This document shows positions 1-12,046 of a DNA stretch of 64,000 bases, one piece after another. The stretch comes from Dugong dugon (Eukaryota > Chordata > Mammalia > Sirenia > Dugongidae). The stretch's first letter is position 1. The number at the start of each line of letters is the position of its first letter. The DNA is taken from NCBI GenBank assembly GCA_030035585.1, contig CM057464.1, positions 31,823,465-31,887,464 of the forward strand, in the 5' to 3' direction. The notes beneath the pieces are model-generated. The model worked only from the letters and a program-made list of their open reading frames with translations. It was not told the origin of the DNA and ran no database searches. Both the position numbers and the translations under genes were made by a program.

Positions 1-789
1 GAGCTCCTAAAAATCAAACACTTATGCTCATCAAAAGACTTCACCAAAAGAGTCAAAAGACAACCTACAAACTAGGAAAAAAGATTTGACTACGACAAAT
101 CCAATCAGTGTCTAATCTCTAAAATCTACAAGATACTGAAAAACCTCAAGAACAAAAAGACAAATAACCAAGTTAAAAAATGAACAAAGGATATGAACAG
201 GCACTTCACCAAAGAAGATACTGAGGTGGCTAACAGACACATGAAGAAATGCTCACGATCATTAGCCATTAGAGAAATGCAGATCAAAACTACAATGAGA
301 TACCATCTCACCCCAACAAGGCTAGCATTAATCCAAAAAACACCTGATAATAAATGTTTGAGAAGTTGCAGAGAGATTGGAACACTTATACACTGTTGGT
401 GGGAATGTAAAATGGTACAACCACTTTGGAAATCGATTTGGCTCTTCCTGAAAAAGCTAGAAATAGAAGTACCATACAATCCAGCTATCCCACTTCTTGG
501 AATATATCCTAGAGAAATAAGAACCATCACACAAATAAATATATGCACACCCATGTTCTTTGCAGCACTGTTTACAACAGCAAAAAGATGGAAACAACCT
601 AGGTGCCAATCAACGGATGAATGGATTAACAAATTATGGTACATCCACACAATGGAATACTACACAACAATAAAGAACAATGATGAAGCCGTGAAACATC
701 TTACAACATGGAGGAATCTGGAGGTCATTATGCTGAGTGAATTTAATCAGTCACAGAAGAACAACTATTGTATAAGACAACTATTATAA
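1..789 (+). pseudogene. L1-A ORF2 C-terminal region
   Basis: This is the C-terminal part of L1 ORF2p, the endonuclease/reverse transcriptase of LINE-1. The frame from 193 to 789 is open for 198 codons. It contains the cysteine-rich motif (CLRSC, then HCWWEC about eight residues later) and the conserved tail with [18 protein letters not shown]-like sequence. Upstream, bases 1-75 read [19 protein letters not shown] in the same frame and then hit a TAG. The family protein is about 1,275 residues, so only roughly the last fifth is visible. With the stop the copy is dead. Confidence 0.9.
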
Positions 790-1071
790 GAACTCAAGAA
801 AAGGTTTAAAACACAGAAGAAAACATTCTTTGATGGTTACCAGTGTGGGGAGGGAAGGTGAGGGTTATTTACTAACTAGACAGTGGATAAGAATTATCTT
901 AGGTGAAGGGAAGGACAGCACACACTACAGGGGAAGTCAGCACATCTGGACTAAACCAAAAGCTAAGAAGTTTCCTGAAAACAACAAAACACTTCAAGGG
1001 ACAGAGTAACAGGGGCAGGGGTCTGGGGACCATGCTTTCAGGGGACATCTATGTCAATTGGTATAACAAAG

Positions 1072-1234
1072 TTTTTTTTTTCTTTTTTTTTAGAAGATGG
1101 TTAGCATTTTTTTTTTTTTTTTTGGCTTTTAACAAAGAGAGATTTATTCTTTCACAGTCTAGTAGGCTACAAGTCCAAATTCAAGGCATCAGCTCCAGGG
1201 GAAGGCTTTCTCTCTCCGTCGACTCTGGAGGCTT
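1072..1234 (-). mobile_element. 5'-truncated retrocopy of an LTR-terminated transcript
   Basis: The insert splits the L1-A 3' UTR and is flanked by the 8-bp direct repeat TAACAAAG (1064-1071 and 1235-1242). Read on the minus strand, it matches the 3' part of the solo LTR at 36041-36513. It stops about 19 bases after an AATAAA (plus-strand 1143-1148) and runs into a poly(A) that appears as poly(T) at 1107-1123 and again at 1072-1090. A direct repeat plus an A-tail starting at an LTR polyadenylation site means an RNA was copied in by L1 machinery, not integrated as a provirus. Confidence 0.75.
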
Positions 1235-1960
1235 TAACAAAGCTTATTAAGAAACTGTTTTGCATCCTACTTTGGTTAGTGGCGTCTGGGGTCTTAAAAG
1301 CTTGCAAGCGGCCATCTAAGATCCATCAATTGGTCCCAACCACCTGGGGTAAAGGAGAACAAAGAACACCAAAGACACAAGGAAAGTATTAGCCTGAGAG
1401 ACAGAATGGGCCACATAAACCGGAAACTTCATCAGCCTGAAACCAGAAGAACTAGACGGTGCCCAGCTACCAACATTGACCACCCTGCCAGGGAACACAA
1501 CAGAGGGTCCCTAATGGAGCAGGAGAAATGTGGGGTGCAGAACTCAAATTCTGGTAAGAAGACCAGACTTAATGGTCTGACTGAGACTTCAGGAACCCTG
1601 GAAAGCATGGCCCCTGGATTTCTATCAGCCCAGAACTAAAACAATTTCCAAGGCCAACTCTTCAGACAGGGATTGGGCTGGACTGTGATACTTGTGAGGA
1701 GTATGCCTTTTAGCTCAAGTAGATACAAGAGACTAAATGGGCAGCTTCTGTCTGGAGGTGAGATGGGAAGGCAGAGAGGGTTAGGAGCTGGGTGAATGGA
1801 CATGGGGAATCAGAGGTGGAAAGGAGGAGTGTGCTGTCACAGTACGGGGAGTGCAATTAGGGGCACATAACAATGTATGTATAAATTTTTGTATGGGAGA
1901 CTAACTTGAAATGTAAACTTCATTTAAACTACAGTAATAAAAACAATTAAAGAAAAAACC

Positions 1961-3740
1961 CAAATGGTCACACACCCCCAAGATGTGAATATTTATATGG
2001 GAAACTTGGAATCTGGGATGATTCAATCAGGTAGAATAAAAAATATTTTTGGAGTTTATGTGCTTTGCCCACAGTCTTCCTTCAGGGATCTTTTATTATG
2101 AACACATTGTCATATCCCCCAAACTAGCCCCCCACTTTTTTTAAATTGCTATTGCAAAGTCAAAAGCTATATGGAAAATATTTACTCTTAAATAAAAATT
2201 GTGAATCCATTAAAACAAATTTTAATTTCATGAAATGTGAAATGTGAATATTGGTAATAATCTACCTTTTGTTGCATGTTTGGTAATTAGTAATATTGGT
2301 AATATTCTAGCTTCTTGTTTTTGCATGTTTGCTCCTCTTTGAGACAGAACCAGATTGTCCTATCAGTAGATGATAACTAAATGAAAAATGAAATATATCT
2401 TAAGAGTTTTGGCCATTTAGCTACCTATTACCCGTAGTGACGTGATTATCCATCCATGTGCAAAACTTTTTACTGACCTATTTTTATGTGAAATGTGCTG
2501 GAGCATAAAGTTTCTATAAATCCATTAAAATTCCCATTATACTGTTCTTTTATCTTCATTCACTTAGTGCTTCTATAGCTTGGAAATGTATATGCTGCCA
2601 CTTTTGATGCTGGATTCCTGCCATTAAATAAAGACATTATAAAGTAATCATTTTTAGGGAGGTAGATTAATCCAATACAGGCCTTAAGGACTGTGTTAGA
2701 TAATGCCTTGTTTTGTTTATCAAACGCTATTCTATAAGGGCTAGTAAACTCTTCATTCAAATTGCCTTTAAATTCAATTCGTATATTTGAGATAGCAAAC
2801 CAACAGGGATATAGTGTTATGTTTGTTACGTATGATAGCTATTGCTAAGGAATACTTCTCCATCTGGGGATGATAGTGTCACCTGGAGGAGCATTCTAGT
2901 TACCAAAAATAAAGCCATATTCAGCATTTCCACTCTATTGTACAGGCCCAGATGTCATACACTATGTCTCAAAGAGTATTTCGTAGGATACAAGCCCCAT
3001 GACATGCTCCCCTGAAATAGGATTCTGTGGTAAAATAACTTTGATAAACAATGCATACTCTAGTTTCCTCTTAGAGATTTATAAAATATAACAGCAGTAG
3101 AGAAAATATGTCCTAAACCAAAGTAACTTGCTTAGTTTAATCCAACCCAACCATTTCCAATATGTATCTAATCATGGAACACTAGAGACTTTAAGAAAGC
3201 ATGACATAGACTGGTGGCATCAAAATTCTCTGGGGAGTTTTCTGGAAATTAAGATTCTAGTAAAACTAAGCCGAATAATAAATCATATTGCTGTTAATAT
3301 TAAAAACAAACATAATGCATGGGTAATTTATTGTTTCATAGTTTATTTTCCCCTGTATTATATTTTAGTACTATGTTTGATGTTTTAAAATAGTGAATCT
3401 GAACCACCATGTTCCATGTTTAATGGAGTTCTTGAGCTGTCTCACCAATTTCATTTAGTAACAGTCGTGATACATTTACCATAGTATACATTCAGAAATT
3501 ATGAGCAATGAACTCAAAAGTAATAACCTCAAATTCTACTTACACTAAAATATATTAAGGCATATCTTTAGAGTTTATGATCACTTCAAATACATATCCT
3601 GCCAGAATCTATCGAGCCAAATAAATATATAAAACATAGGACATAAAAGACTCCAGATTCCAATGATATATTTTTAAAATAAAGATGATGACAGAGATTC
3701 TTCATTTACAAGCAAAGTTGAATTTAGGTATACTTTAATA
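1961..3740. other. Host spacer, no gene recognised
   Basis: This is AT-rich single-copy-looking sequence. The frames at 2560-2760 and 3128-3388 have no recognisable domain and no splice context. The only internal structure seen is an imperfect tandem duplication of about 45 bp (2247-2291 and 2292-2330), built on AATATTGGTAATA and TTTTGCATGTTT. Confidence 0.6.
2247..2330. repeat. Imperfect two-copy tandem repeat (~43-45 bp)
   Basis: Both units begin AATATTGGTAATA and end with GCATGTTT, with substitutions and small indels between them. It is a local duplication with no known function. Confidence 0.6.
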
Positions 3741-3975
3741 GCATGGAGGAACAGTGTGAAATAATGGAAAAATGTAAAATTTGGTAAAATTTCCACCTGG
3801 ATTTGAACCTAACTTTGGCATCTAATAACCGCGTGACATAGGGAAAATTACTTAAATTATGCTATCCTTATTTTCATTATTTCTGTGATGGAAATAATGT
3901 TACATACCTTGAATGGCAGATGAGAGGATTAAATCACATATAAAGTGCCTAGCCCCACACCTAATATTTAATAAT
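3741..3975 (+). repeat. MIR SINE
   Basis: The order of conserved blocks matches MIR: a GGATTTGAACCTAAC B-box-like stretch, the core with TGACATAGGGAAAATTACTTA, a TTTTCATTATTTCTGTGATGG block, then GAGGATTAAATCACATATAAAG and AGTGCCTAGC near the 3' end. Divergence is high, as expected for this ancient tRNA-derived SINE. Confidence 0.8.
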
Positions 3976-4052
3976 CCATCAAAAGTATTAAAATTTAAAA
4001 TTATTTCCTATTAAATAAAACATTACCAAACTTGGCTTTATGTATGCTGTTC

Positions 4053-4080
4053 CACACACACACACACACGCACACACACA
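4053..4080. repeat. (CA)n microsatellite
   Basis: About 14 CA dinucleotides with a single G interruption, in host spacer upstream of L1-B. Confidence 0.95.
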
Positions 4081-4734
4081 TAATCTAAAGACCAGACAAT
4101 GCTTATAATGAAGGAAAAATTATCAATAGATTCCCTACTTTTAAATAACGTCTTCTGTTCCAAAGTGTAACTATTCACATAAAGGCCTTGATCATAACTT
4201 TCAACCCACACAAAGAGCATGTTTATTCTAATTACCTGGTGTGGTATCAAAAGCATATTAATTCTGAAGGTGGAGTCAACATGTACCCTAGACAGTTGCA
4301 CCACACTGTCCCTCTGCAGCAAAGACCCAAAAAACTAAATAAAACAGATACAAACATCAATCCTGAAACCCTGAGCATCAAATGAAGGAATAAACAACTA
4401 GATAAAACACCAAATGGAAGAAGAAACTACTGATGGAAAACAGAGAATGAGAAGAGATGAAGAGTGGAAGTCCCTTACCAAATAATACAGCACAGCATGG
4501 CCATCTTGAAACACAGGCAGCAATGAGCATGGACAGGCAGTACAGGAAGGCAACTTCACAGAGTTCCCAACAGGAGTCAGAGCACCCAGTAACCAGAGAA
4601 ACACACTTTCCCACCCCTCACTCTTCTGGTGAGTAGCAGCGAGAACTCCCTCAGCTTGCACATCCCACTGCAAGGGTAGACATTATGAGCACCACCCCCG
4701 GACCCACCCTGCCCCCACCCACTGCATGGCTTTT

Positions 4735-5700
4735 TTTTTTCTTTTTTTACTTTCTTCCCTTTCTTTCTCCCTCCCACCTAGCCTGGTATGCCACCCCCTC
4801 CCTCTTCCTGTCTGTTCCCATCACAAGGCCATTTTTTTAAATTTTTATCTTTCTTTTTCCTTTCTGTTTTTTCTCCTCACCCGCCACCCCCCATCTAGCC
4901 CTGTACGTCACCTCTCGTCCCTTCCTACTAGATCCACCTTGACCCTACTTACCGGTCCCCAACACACTACCATTCTTTCTCTCTCTCTCTTTCTTCCTTT
5001 TCTTTCTCCCTCCCACCTAGCCCTGTATGCCATCTGCCCCCTACTTCCCACCAGCCCCCAGGTCTGCCTTACCTGCACTCACTACCAAACACCACACTGC
5101 CATTTTTTCTTTCTCACTGTCTTTCTTCCTTTTCTTTCTCCATCCCACCTAGCCCAATACACTAGTTTCCCCCTTCCTGCCAGTCCCCACTGTGCCACCG
5201 CAGCTAGAGAGCCATTGGCAACTGGCCTGCCATCCAATGCCTGCCCCCAACCCTTCTGCAGCTGCTGGACTACCTTTTTTTTCCTTTCTTTTATTTCTTT
5301 TCTTTCTCCCACCCATCTAGGCCTATAAGCCACCTCCCCTGCCTTCTCACCAGCCTCTGTGTCTGCCCCACCCCACTCGTCGGCCCCCATCACATTGCCA
5401 TTAGTTTCTCTCTTTTACTTCCTTTTCTTTATGTGTCCCACCTAGCCACATATGCCACCTATCCCCCCATCTCTCAGGCCCCCAGGTCTGACCCCCCCAC
5501 CTTCCAGCTCCTGCCGCAGCACCTTTTCTTTATTCTTTTGCCTCTCTTTCTTTTCTTTTCTTTCTCCCACCACACCAAGCCTTGTATGCCACCTCCCCTC
5601 CTTCCTGCTGGCCCCAGCTGTGCCTTCATAGCTACAGCACCCCTGGCACTCTGCCCACCACCACATGGAGCCTGCACCACCCCTCCTTTTCTGACACTAG
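4735..5700 (+). repeat. L1-B 5' UTR tandem pyrimidine-rich monomers (~7 units, ~118-166 bp)
   Basis: The landmark CCCACCTAGCC(C)TGTATGCCA, in diverged forms, recurs at about 4773, 4891, 5012, 5144, 5310, 5437 and 5568. Each copy is preceded by a TTTTCTTTCTCC-type tract and followed by CTTCCTGCCAGCCCC-like sequence. Spacing averages about 130 bp. Tandem 5' UTR monomers act as promoter units in mouse L1 by known biology; a promoter role here is inferred. Confidence 0.8.
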
Positions 5701-6100
5701 ACCAGTTGCTGAATGGTGGAAAGTTAGCCCATACTACTCTTTGTCCAGCACCCCCATCCATCTGGTGAGGAGATGGGAACACCCCCACTCTGCCAGACCA
5801 ACATCAGGAGACAAACAGCACCAGCCCAGTCCACCCTCAGCATCCCACCAAACCAGGGTATAGTAAAGTGGGCTCACTCTGCCTGCTGCTGTCCTGTCCA
5901 ACCAGACAAGGTGGTCAGAGCTAACGTTGCAATAGACAAGAAAGCAGCAAAGCATGCCTGGCCCGCCTGCCCTGACATATCAAAACAAAACGAAAAAGCA
6001 GGTTGAAACAAACAAGCATACAATCAATAAATAAAGAAAATAACACTGTAATGTCTCAGAGACAGCAGACAATATCAAAACATGTAAAAAAGCAGGACAA

Positions 6101-7132
6101 GATGGATTCAGCAAGTGACCAAAATAAAGTATCAGATAACCTTCTGGTAGAAGAAAAGACAATAGAACTACTGATGTGGAACTCAAAAGACTAATGTTTA
6201 GGACTCTCCAAGTGATTAGGAAAGATATCAAAGAAAACACAAATAAAACCAAGGAAAAAATAAACAAAATCATGGAAAACATTGACAAAACCAATGAAAA
6301 CATAGTCAAAATCAAGAGAAAGACAAATAAAGCAATAGAAGAATTCAGGAAAATAATACAAGAGCAAAACGTCAAAGTAAATAAACAATTAGAAATCATA
6401 CAAAAACAGCAACTAGAAATCTAAAAGATAAACAACAAAATTTCAGAAATGAACAACTCTAAAGGTTTTAGGAGAAAATTTGAAACAAAGGAAGACAGAA
6501 TCAGTGAGATTGAAGACAAGTCCATGGATGCCACTTCTCTTGAGGAAAAATCAGAGAAAAGAATGAAGAAAACCTAAAAATTTTTGTGGGACACAATTAA
6601 GAGCAAAAATTTGCATGTGATAGGAGTTCCAGAAGAGGGGGAGAAAATGGCAAACACAGAAAAGATTGTTGAAGATTTACAGACAGAAAACATCCCTGAT
6701 ATCATGAAAGAAAAAAGGTAACCAACCATCCAAGAAGATCAACAAACCCCATATAGGATAGACCCTGAAAGAAAGTCACCAAGACATATCAAAATGACAC
6801 TTGAAAAACCAAAGACAAAAAAGAATCCTGAGAATAGCTCAAGACAAATAAAAGTCACTTTTAAAGTAGAAACATAAGACTAAGTTCTGATTACTTGGAA
6901 GAAACCATGCAGGCAAGAAGGTAGTGGAATGATTATATAAAACCTTAAAAGAAAAAGTCAGCCAACCAAGAATAAAATATCTTGCAAAACACTCTCTCAA
7001 ATACAATGGTGAAAATTGGATATTTCCAGATAAACAGAAATTAAGGGAATTCATAAAAACCAAACCAAACTTACAAGAAATATTAAATGGAGTCCTTCAT
7101 TTAGAGAACCAACAACATCAGACAACAACCTA
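6101..7132 (+). pseudogene. L1-B ORF1 (RNA-binding chaperone), broken
   Basis: ORF1p of L1 is a trimeric nucleic-acid chaperone that coats L1 RNA in the cytoplasm. The start is set at ATGGATTCAGCAAGTGACC, which aligns with the ORF1 starts of L1-C, D and E. The N-terminus reads MDSASDQNKVSDNLLVEEK. A lysine- and isoleucine-rich coiled-coil region follows (6176-6424 in another frame), then RRM and C-terminal-domain remnants (VIGVPEE-like near 6618, ETMQARR-like near 6905, FPDKQKLREF near 7021). The end is the TAA at 7130-7132. Stops and frameshifts interrupt it several times; the family length is about 340 residues. Confidence 0.85.
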
Positions 7133-7570
7133 AGTCTAGGACACAGGATAGCATCAGCCAGATACCAACCCAGGTAAAGAATGCTCAATAATAAAACAAA
7201 GCTAAAATACTTAAAACAGGGAACTAGAGACATCAATCTGTAAATGATGACAACCTTAAAACAATAAAAGGGCAATAAACGTGTAGGTATAAAAATTTCA
7301 AATGGAGAGGATGTCAAGGTAATATCAAGTAATAAAACTTCGGTTCAAATATAGAAAGAAAAGGGTAAATTTCAAGGTAAAGGTAACCACAAATAAGTTA
7401 ACAAAGCTACTCATCAAAATAAAAATGAAGAAAAACATAAAGCCTCAGTAAACACAAAATCTATAATAATGAAAGAAATTAGAAGAAAATCCACAAACAA
7501 AAGAACAGGACACTCAGCACAGGAAGTAAGAGGAACAAAGAAAATATCAGCACCACAAAAACAGCACAAT

Positions 7571-10500
7571 ATGACAGCAATAAATTCATTCCTATCAACA
7601 ACAATACTGAATGTAGATGGCTTAAATGCACCAGTAAAGAGAGAGAGTGGTAAAATGGATTTTAAAAAAACACAGCTCATCTATATGCTGTCTACAAGAC
7701 ATAAATATATTAAAAATTGAAGAATGGAAAAAATATATCAAGCAAACAGCAACCCAAAAAAGAGCAAGAGTGGCAATACTAATCTCAGATAACATAGACT
7801 TTAAGGCAAAATCAATAATAAAAGACAAAGAAGGACATAATACAATGATTAAAGGGACAATCTGCCAAGAAGACATAGCCCTAATAAATATCTACTTACC
7901 CAACAACAGGGTCCAAAATACATAAAATAAACCGTAACAGCATTGAAAAGAGAACTAGACAATACCACAATAACAGTAGGAGACTTCAACATACCACTCT
8001 CAGTAAAGGAGAGAACATCTAGAAAGAAACACAACAAAGATACAGAAGATCTAAAGGCCAAAATCAAACAACTTGATCTCATAGACATATACAGAACACT
8101 CCACCCAAAAGCAGCAAAGTATACATTCTTTTCCAACTCACATGGAACATTCTCCAGAATAAACCACATTTTCAGCCACAAAGCAACCCTCAATAATATC
8201 CAAAACTCTGAAATAATACAAAGCATTCTCTTGGATTACAACACTATAAAAGTAGAGATCAATAACAGGAAGAGCAAGGAAAAAAATTCAATACATGGAA
8301 ATTGAATAATACATTGATTTAAAACAACTGAGTAATACATGGAATCAAAGAAGGAATAAAAAAACTCCTAGAATCAAATGAGAATGAAAATACATCATAC
8401 CAAAACCTCTGAGACACAGCCAGGTAGTTCTCAGGGGTCGATTTATAGCAATAAACATACACAGCAAAAAAGAAGAATGGGCCAAAATCAAAATGTTAAC
8501 ACTAGAACTCAAACAAAAAGAGTAGAACAGCAAAGAAAGCCTACAGGCACAAGAAGAAAGGAAATAATAAAGATTAGAGCAAAAATACACAAAATAGAGA
8601 ACAGAAAAACAATAGAAAGAATCAATAAGTCCAAAAATTGGTTCTTTGAAAAGATCACCAAAATTGACAAACCGTTGGCCAAACTGACAAAAGAAAAACA
8701 GGAGAGGAAGCAAATAACCCAAATAAAAAATGAGATGGGAGACATTACAATGGACCCAACTGAAATGAAAAGGATCATAACAGCATAATATGAAAAATTA
8801 TACTCCAAAAAATTTGAGAGCCTAAGGAAATGGAAAAATTTCTAGAAACACATTACTACCTAAACTAACACAAACTGAGATAGAAGATCTGAATAAACCC
8901 ATAACAAGAGAAGAGATTGAAGAGGTAATTAAAAAAAAAAAAAACCTCCCAACAGAAAAAAACCCTGGCCCACATGACTTCACTAGAGAATTCAACCAAA
9001 TACTCAGATATTAGGTCACACCAGTGATACTCAAAATATTTCAGAGCATAGAAAAGAAAAAGACAGTAATACATAGTAATTAATTCTATGAAGCTAGCAT
9101 AACCCTGATACTAAAGCCAGGCAAAGACACCAAAAAAAAAAAAAGAAAGAAAGAAAGAAAAGAAAATTACAGACCAATATCTCTCATGAATATAGACACA
9201 AAATTCTCAACAAAATTTAACCAATAGAATTCAGCATCATATCAAAAGAATAATACACCGTAATCAAGTGAAATTTATACCAGGTATGCAAGGATGGTTC
9301 AATATTAGAAAATCAATAAATGTAATCCACCACATAAATAGAACAAAAGAAAAGAATCACAAGATCATCTCAATCGAGCCGGAAAGGGCATTTGGTAAAG
9401 TCCCATATCCATTTCTGATAAAAATTCTCAATAAAATAGGAATAGAAGAGAAATTCCTCAGCATAATAAAGGGCATTTATACAACCCCAACAGCCAACAT
9501 CATTCTTAACGGAGAGAGACTGAAAGCATTCCCCTTGAGAATGAGAACAAGACAAGGATGCCCTTATCACCACCCCTATTTAACATTGTGCTGGAAGTCC
9601 TAGCTAGAGCAGTAAGACAAGAAAAAGAAATAAAGACATTCAAACTGGAAAGGAAGAAGTAATACTATCCCTATTCACAGATGATATGATCCTATACATA
9701 GAGAACCCAAAGATTTCACAAAAAAAAAACTACTGGAACTAATAGAAAGATTCAGCAAAGTAGCAAGATACAAGATAAACATACAAAAATCAGTAGGATT
9801 CCTACAGACTAACAAAGAGAACTTTGAAAAGGAAATTAGGAAAACAATACCATTTATCATAGCCCCTAAAAAGATAAAATAACTAGGAATAAATCTAACC
9901 AGGGATGTAAAAGACTTCTACAAAGAAAACTACAAAACACTACTGCAAAAAACCAAAAGAGACCTACATAAATGGGAAAACATACCATAAAAATGAACAG
10001 GAAGCCTCAATGTTGTGAAAATGTCAATTCTCCCCAACTCGATCTACACGTATAATGTAATCCTGATCCAAACACCATTAGCATTCTTTAATGAGATGGA
10101 AAAACTAATCACCAACTTTATATGGAAAGGGAAGAGGCCCTGGATAAGCAAAGTATTATTGAAGAAAAAGAACAAAGTAGAAGGTCTCATAGTACCTGTT
10201 CTCAGAACCTACTATACAACCATGGTAGTCAAAACAGCCTAGTACTGATACAACGACAGACACACAGACTAATGGAATAGAATCGAGATCCCAGATGTAA
10301 ACCCATCCACCTACGGTCAGCTGATCTTTGACAAAGGACCAAAGTCCATTAAATGGGGAAAAGAATCTTTTGAACAAATGGTGCTAGCAAAACTGGGTGT
10401 TCATTGGTAAAAATATGAGCTAAGACCCATACCTCACACTATACACAAACACTAACTCATTAGGTATCAAAGACCTAAATATAAAACATAAAATGATAAA

Positions 10501-11397
10501 GATCATGGAAGAAAAAAATAAGGACAACGCTAGGGGCCCTAATAAATGGAGTAAATAGAATACAGACCATAACTAACAATGCACAAACACCAGAAGAGAA
10601 ACTAGATAACTGGGAGCTCCTAAAATTAAACACTTATGCTCATCAAAAGAATTGACCAAAAGCGTAAAAAGAGAACCTACAGACTGGGAAAAATTTTTTG
10701 CCTATTACATATCCAACAAGGGTATAATTTCTAAAATCTGTAAAATACTTCAACACCTCCACAACAAAAAAACAAATGATCCAATAACAAATGGGCACAT
10801 GATATGAACAGACACTTCACCAAAGAAGACATCCAGGTGGCTAACAGACACATGAGGAAATTCTCGCAATCATTAGCCATTAGAGAAATGCAAATCAAAC
10901 CTACAATGAGATACCATCTCACCCAGCCATTACTGGCACTAATAAAAAAAACAGAAAATAAGAAATGTTGGAGAGGTTGCAGGGAGATTGGAACTCTCAC
11001 ACCCTGCAGGTGGGAACATAAAATGGTACAACTATTACGGAAAACAATATGGCACCTCCTTTGAAAGCTAGAAATAGAAATACTATACGATCCAGCAATC
11101 CCGCTCCTAGGAAAATATCCTAGAGAAATAAGTGTCAAAACACCAATAGACATTTACATCCATGTGCATTGCAGTATTATTCACAATAGCAAAAAGATGG
11201 AAACAACCTAAGTGGCCATCAACAGATGAATGGATAAACAAATTATGGTACGTACACATAATGGAATACTAAGCATGACAAAGCACAATGATGAATCTGT
11301 GAAACATCTCACAACATGGATGAATCAGGAGGACATTATGCTGAGTGAAAGAAGTCAATCACAAAAGGACAAATATTGTATAAGAACACTACTATAA
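7571..11397 (+). pseudogene. L1-B ORF2 (endonuclease/reverse transcriptase), broken
   Basis: The start ATGACAGCAATAAATTC aligns with the ORF2 starts of the other copies. In order: the AP-like endonuclease, with ILNVDGLNAP near 7605, VGDFNIPLS near 7975 and a HGTFSRINHIF block near 8139; the linker; and the reverse transcriptase, with ENYRPISLM near 9165, the RTRQGCP block near 9544, and [12 protein letters not shown] near 9676 where the family has FADD. The C-terminal Cys-rich motif (CWRGC) is near 10970. The 3.83-kb span equals a full ORF2, but the frame changes at least six times. Confidence 0.88.
9132..9163 (+). repeat. A-run/(GAAA)n expansion inside L1-B ORF2
   Basis: Thirteen A's are followed by four GAAA units where the other copies have a short A-run between the KPGKD and ENYRP coding blocks. 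It is a microsatellite born from an L1 A-run. Confidence 0.75.
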
Positions 11398-11576
11398 GAA
11401 CAAGTTTACACACAGAAAGAATCTTTGATGGTTACTTGGGAGGGAGGGCAGGGGAAGGAGGAGAAATCACTAACTAGATAGTAGACGAGTGTTAACTTTG
11501 GTGAAAGGAAAGATGCACACAATATAGGGGAAGTCAGCACAACTTGACCAAGGCAAAGTCATAGAAGCTTCCTTAT

Positions 11577-12046
11577 TGCTGTTGTTGTTAAGTGCCTTGG
11601 AGTTGGTTCTGACTCATAGCGACCCTCCGTATAACAGAACAAAATACTGCCCTGTCCTGCACCATCCTCACAATAATTGTTTCACTTGAGCCCATTGTTG
11701 TAGCCAATGTGTTAGTCCATCTCATTGAGGGTCTTCCTCTTTTTCACTGACACTCTACTTTACTGAGCATGATGCAGGGACTGGTCCCTCCTGATAACAT
11801 GTCCAAAGTATGTGAGACAACGTCTCACCATCCTTGCTTCTAAGGTGCATTCTGACTATACTTCTTTCTAGGCAGATTTGTTCATTCTGTGGCAGTCCAT
11901 GGTATATTCAATAATCTTTGCCAACACCATAATTCAAAGGCATCAATTCTTCTTCAGTCTTCCTTATTCATTGTCTAGCTTTCACATGCATTATGAAGTG
12001 ATTGAAAACACGTAGCTTGGGTCAGACACACCTTAGTACTTAATGT
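11577..12046 (-). mobile_element. RTE (BovB-clade) LINE, 5'-truncated, inside L1-B
   Basis: Read on the minus strand it ends with the tail GACTCATAGCGACCC (reverse-complemented) and TAACAACAACAGC. The plus strand has CCAACACCATAATTCAAAGG and CATCAATTCTTCTTC, the antisense of a conserved RTE/BovB C-terminal coding block. It interrupts the L1-B 3' UTR between sequence matching L1-E GGAAGCTTC and CACATCCAAAC. Only about 470 bp of the 3' end is present. The right boundary is approximate and no clear target duplication was found. Confidence 0.82.

Larger units (their letters stand above)
1..1960 (+). mobile_element. L1-A: 3' part of a LINE-1
   Basis: The window opens inside L1 ORF2. The ORF2 C-terminus runs to 789 and is followed by a ~1.17-kb 3' UTR that ends near 1960 in an AATAAA-containing A-rich tail. 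The 3' UTR carries the phrase GGTCTTAAAAGCTTGCAAGC, which recurs with small changes in the other L1s here. It is closest to L1-C and L1-D. The 3' UTR is interrupted by a separate retrocopy at 1072-1234. The 5' end lies outside the window. Confidence 0.93.

Noticed and set aside
126-650. Long minus-strand frame antisense to the L1-A ORF2 C-terminus, with similar frames opposite L1-B, C, D, E and F
   Set aside because: The same antisense peptide pattern ([29 protein letters not shown]) appears opposite every L1 ORF2 C-terminus here. It is a shadow of conserved coding sequence, not a separate gene.
4726-5863. Long proline/leucine/phenylalanine-rich frames on both strands at 4.7-5.9 kb
   Set aside because: They lie in the pyrimidine-rich tandem monomers of the L1-B 5' UTR, where composition keeps several frames open.
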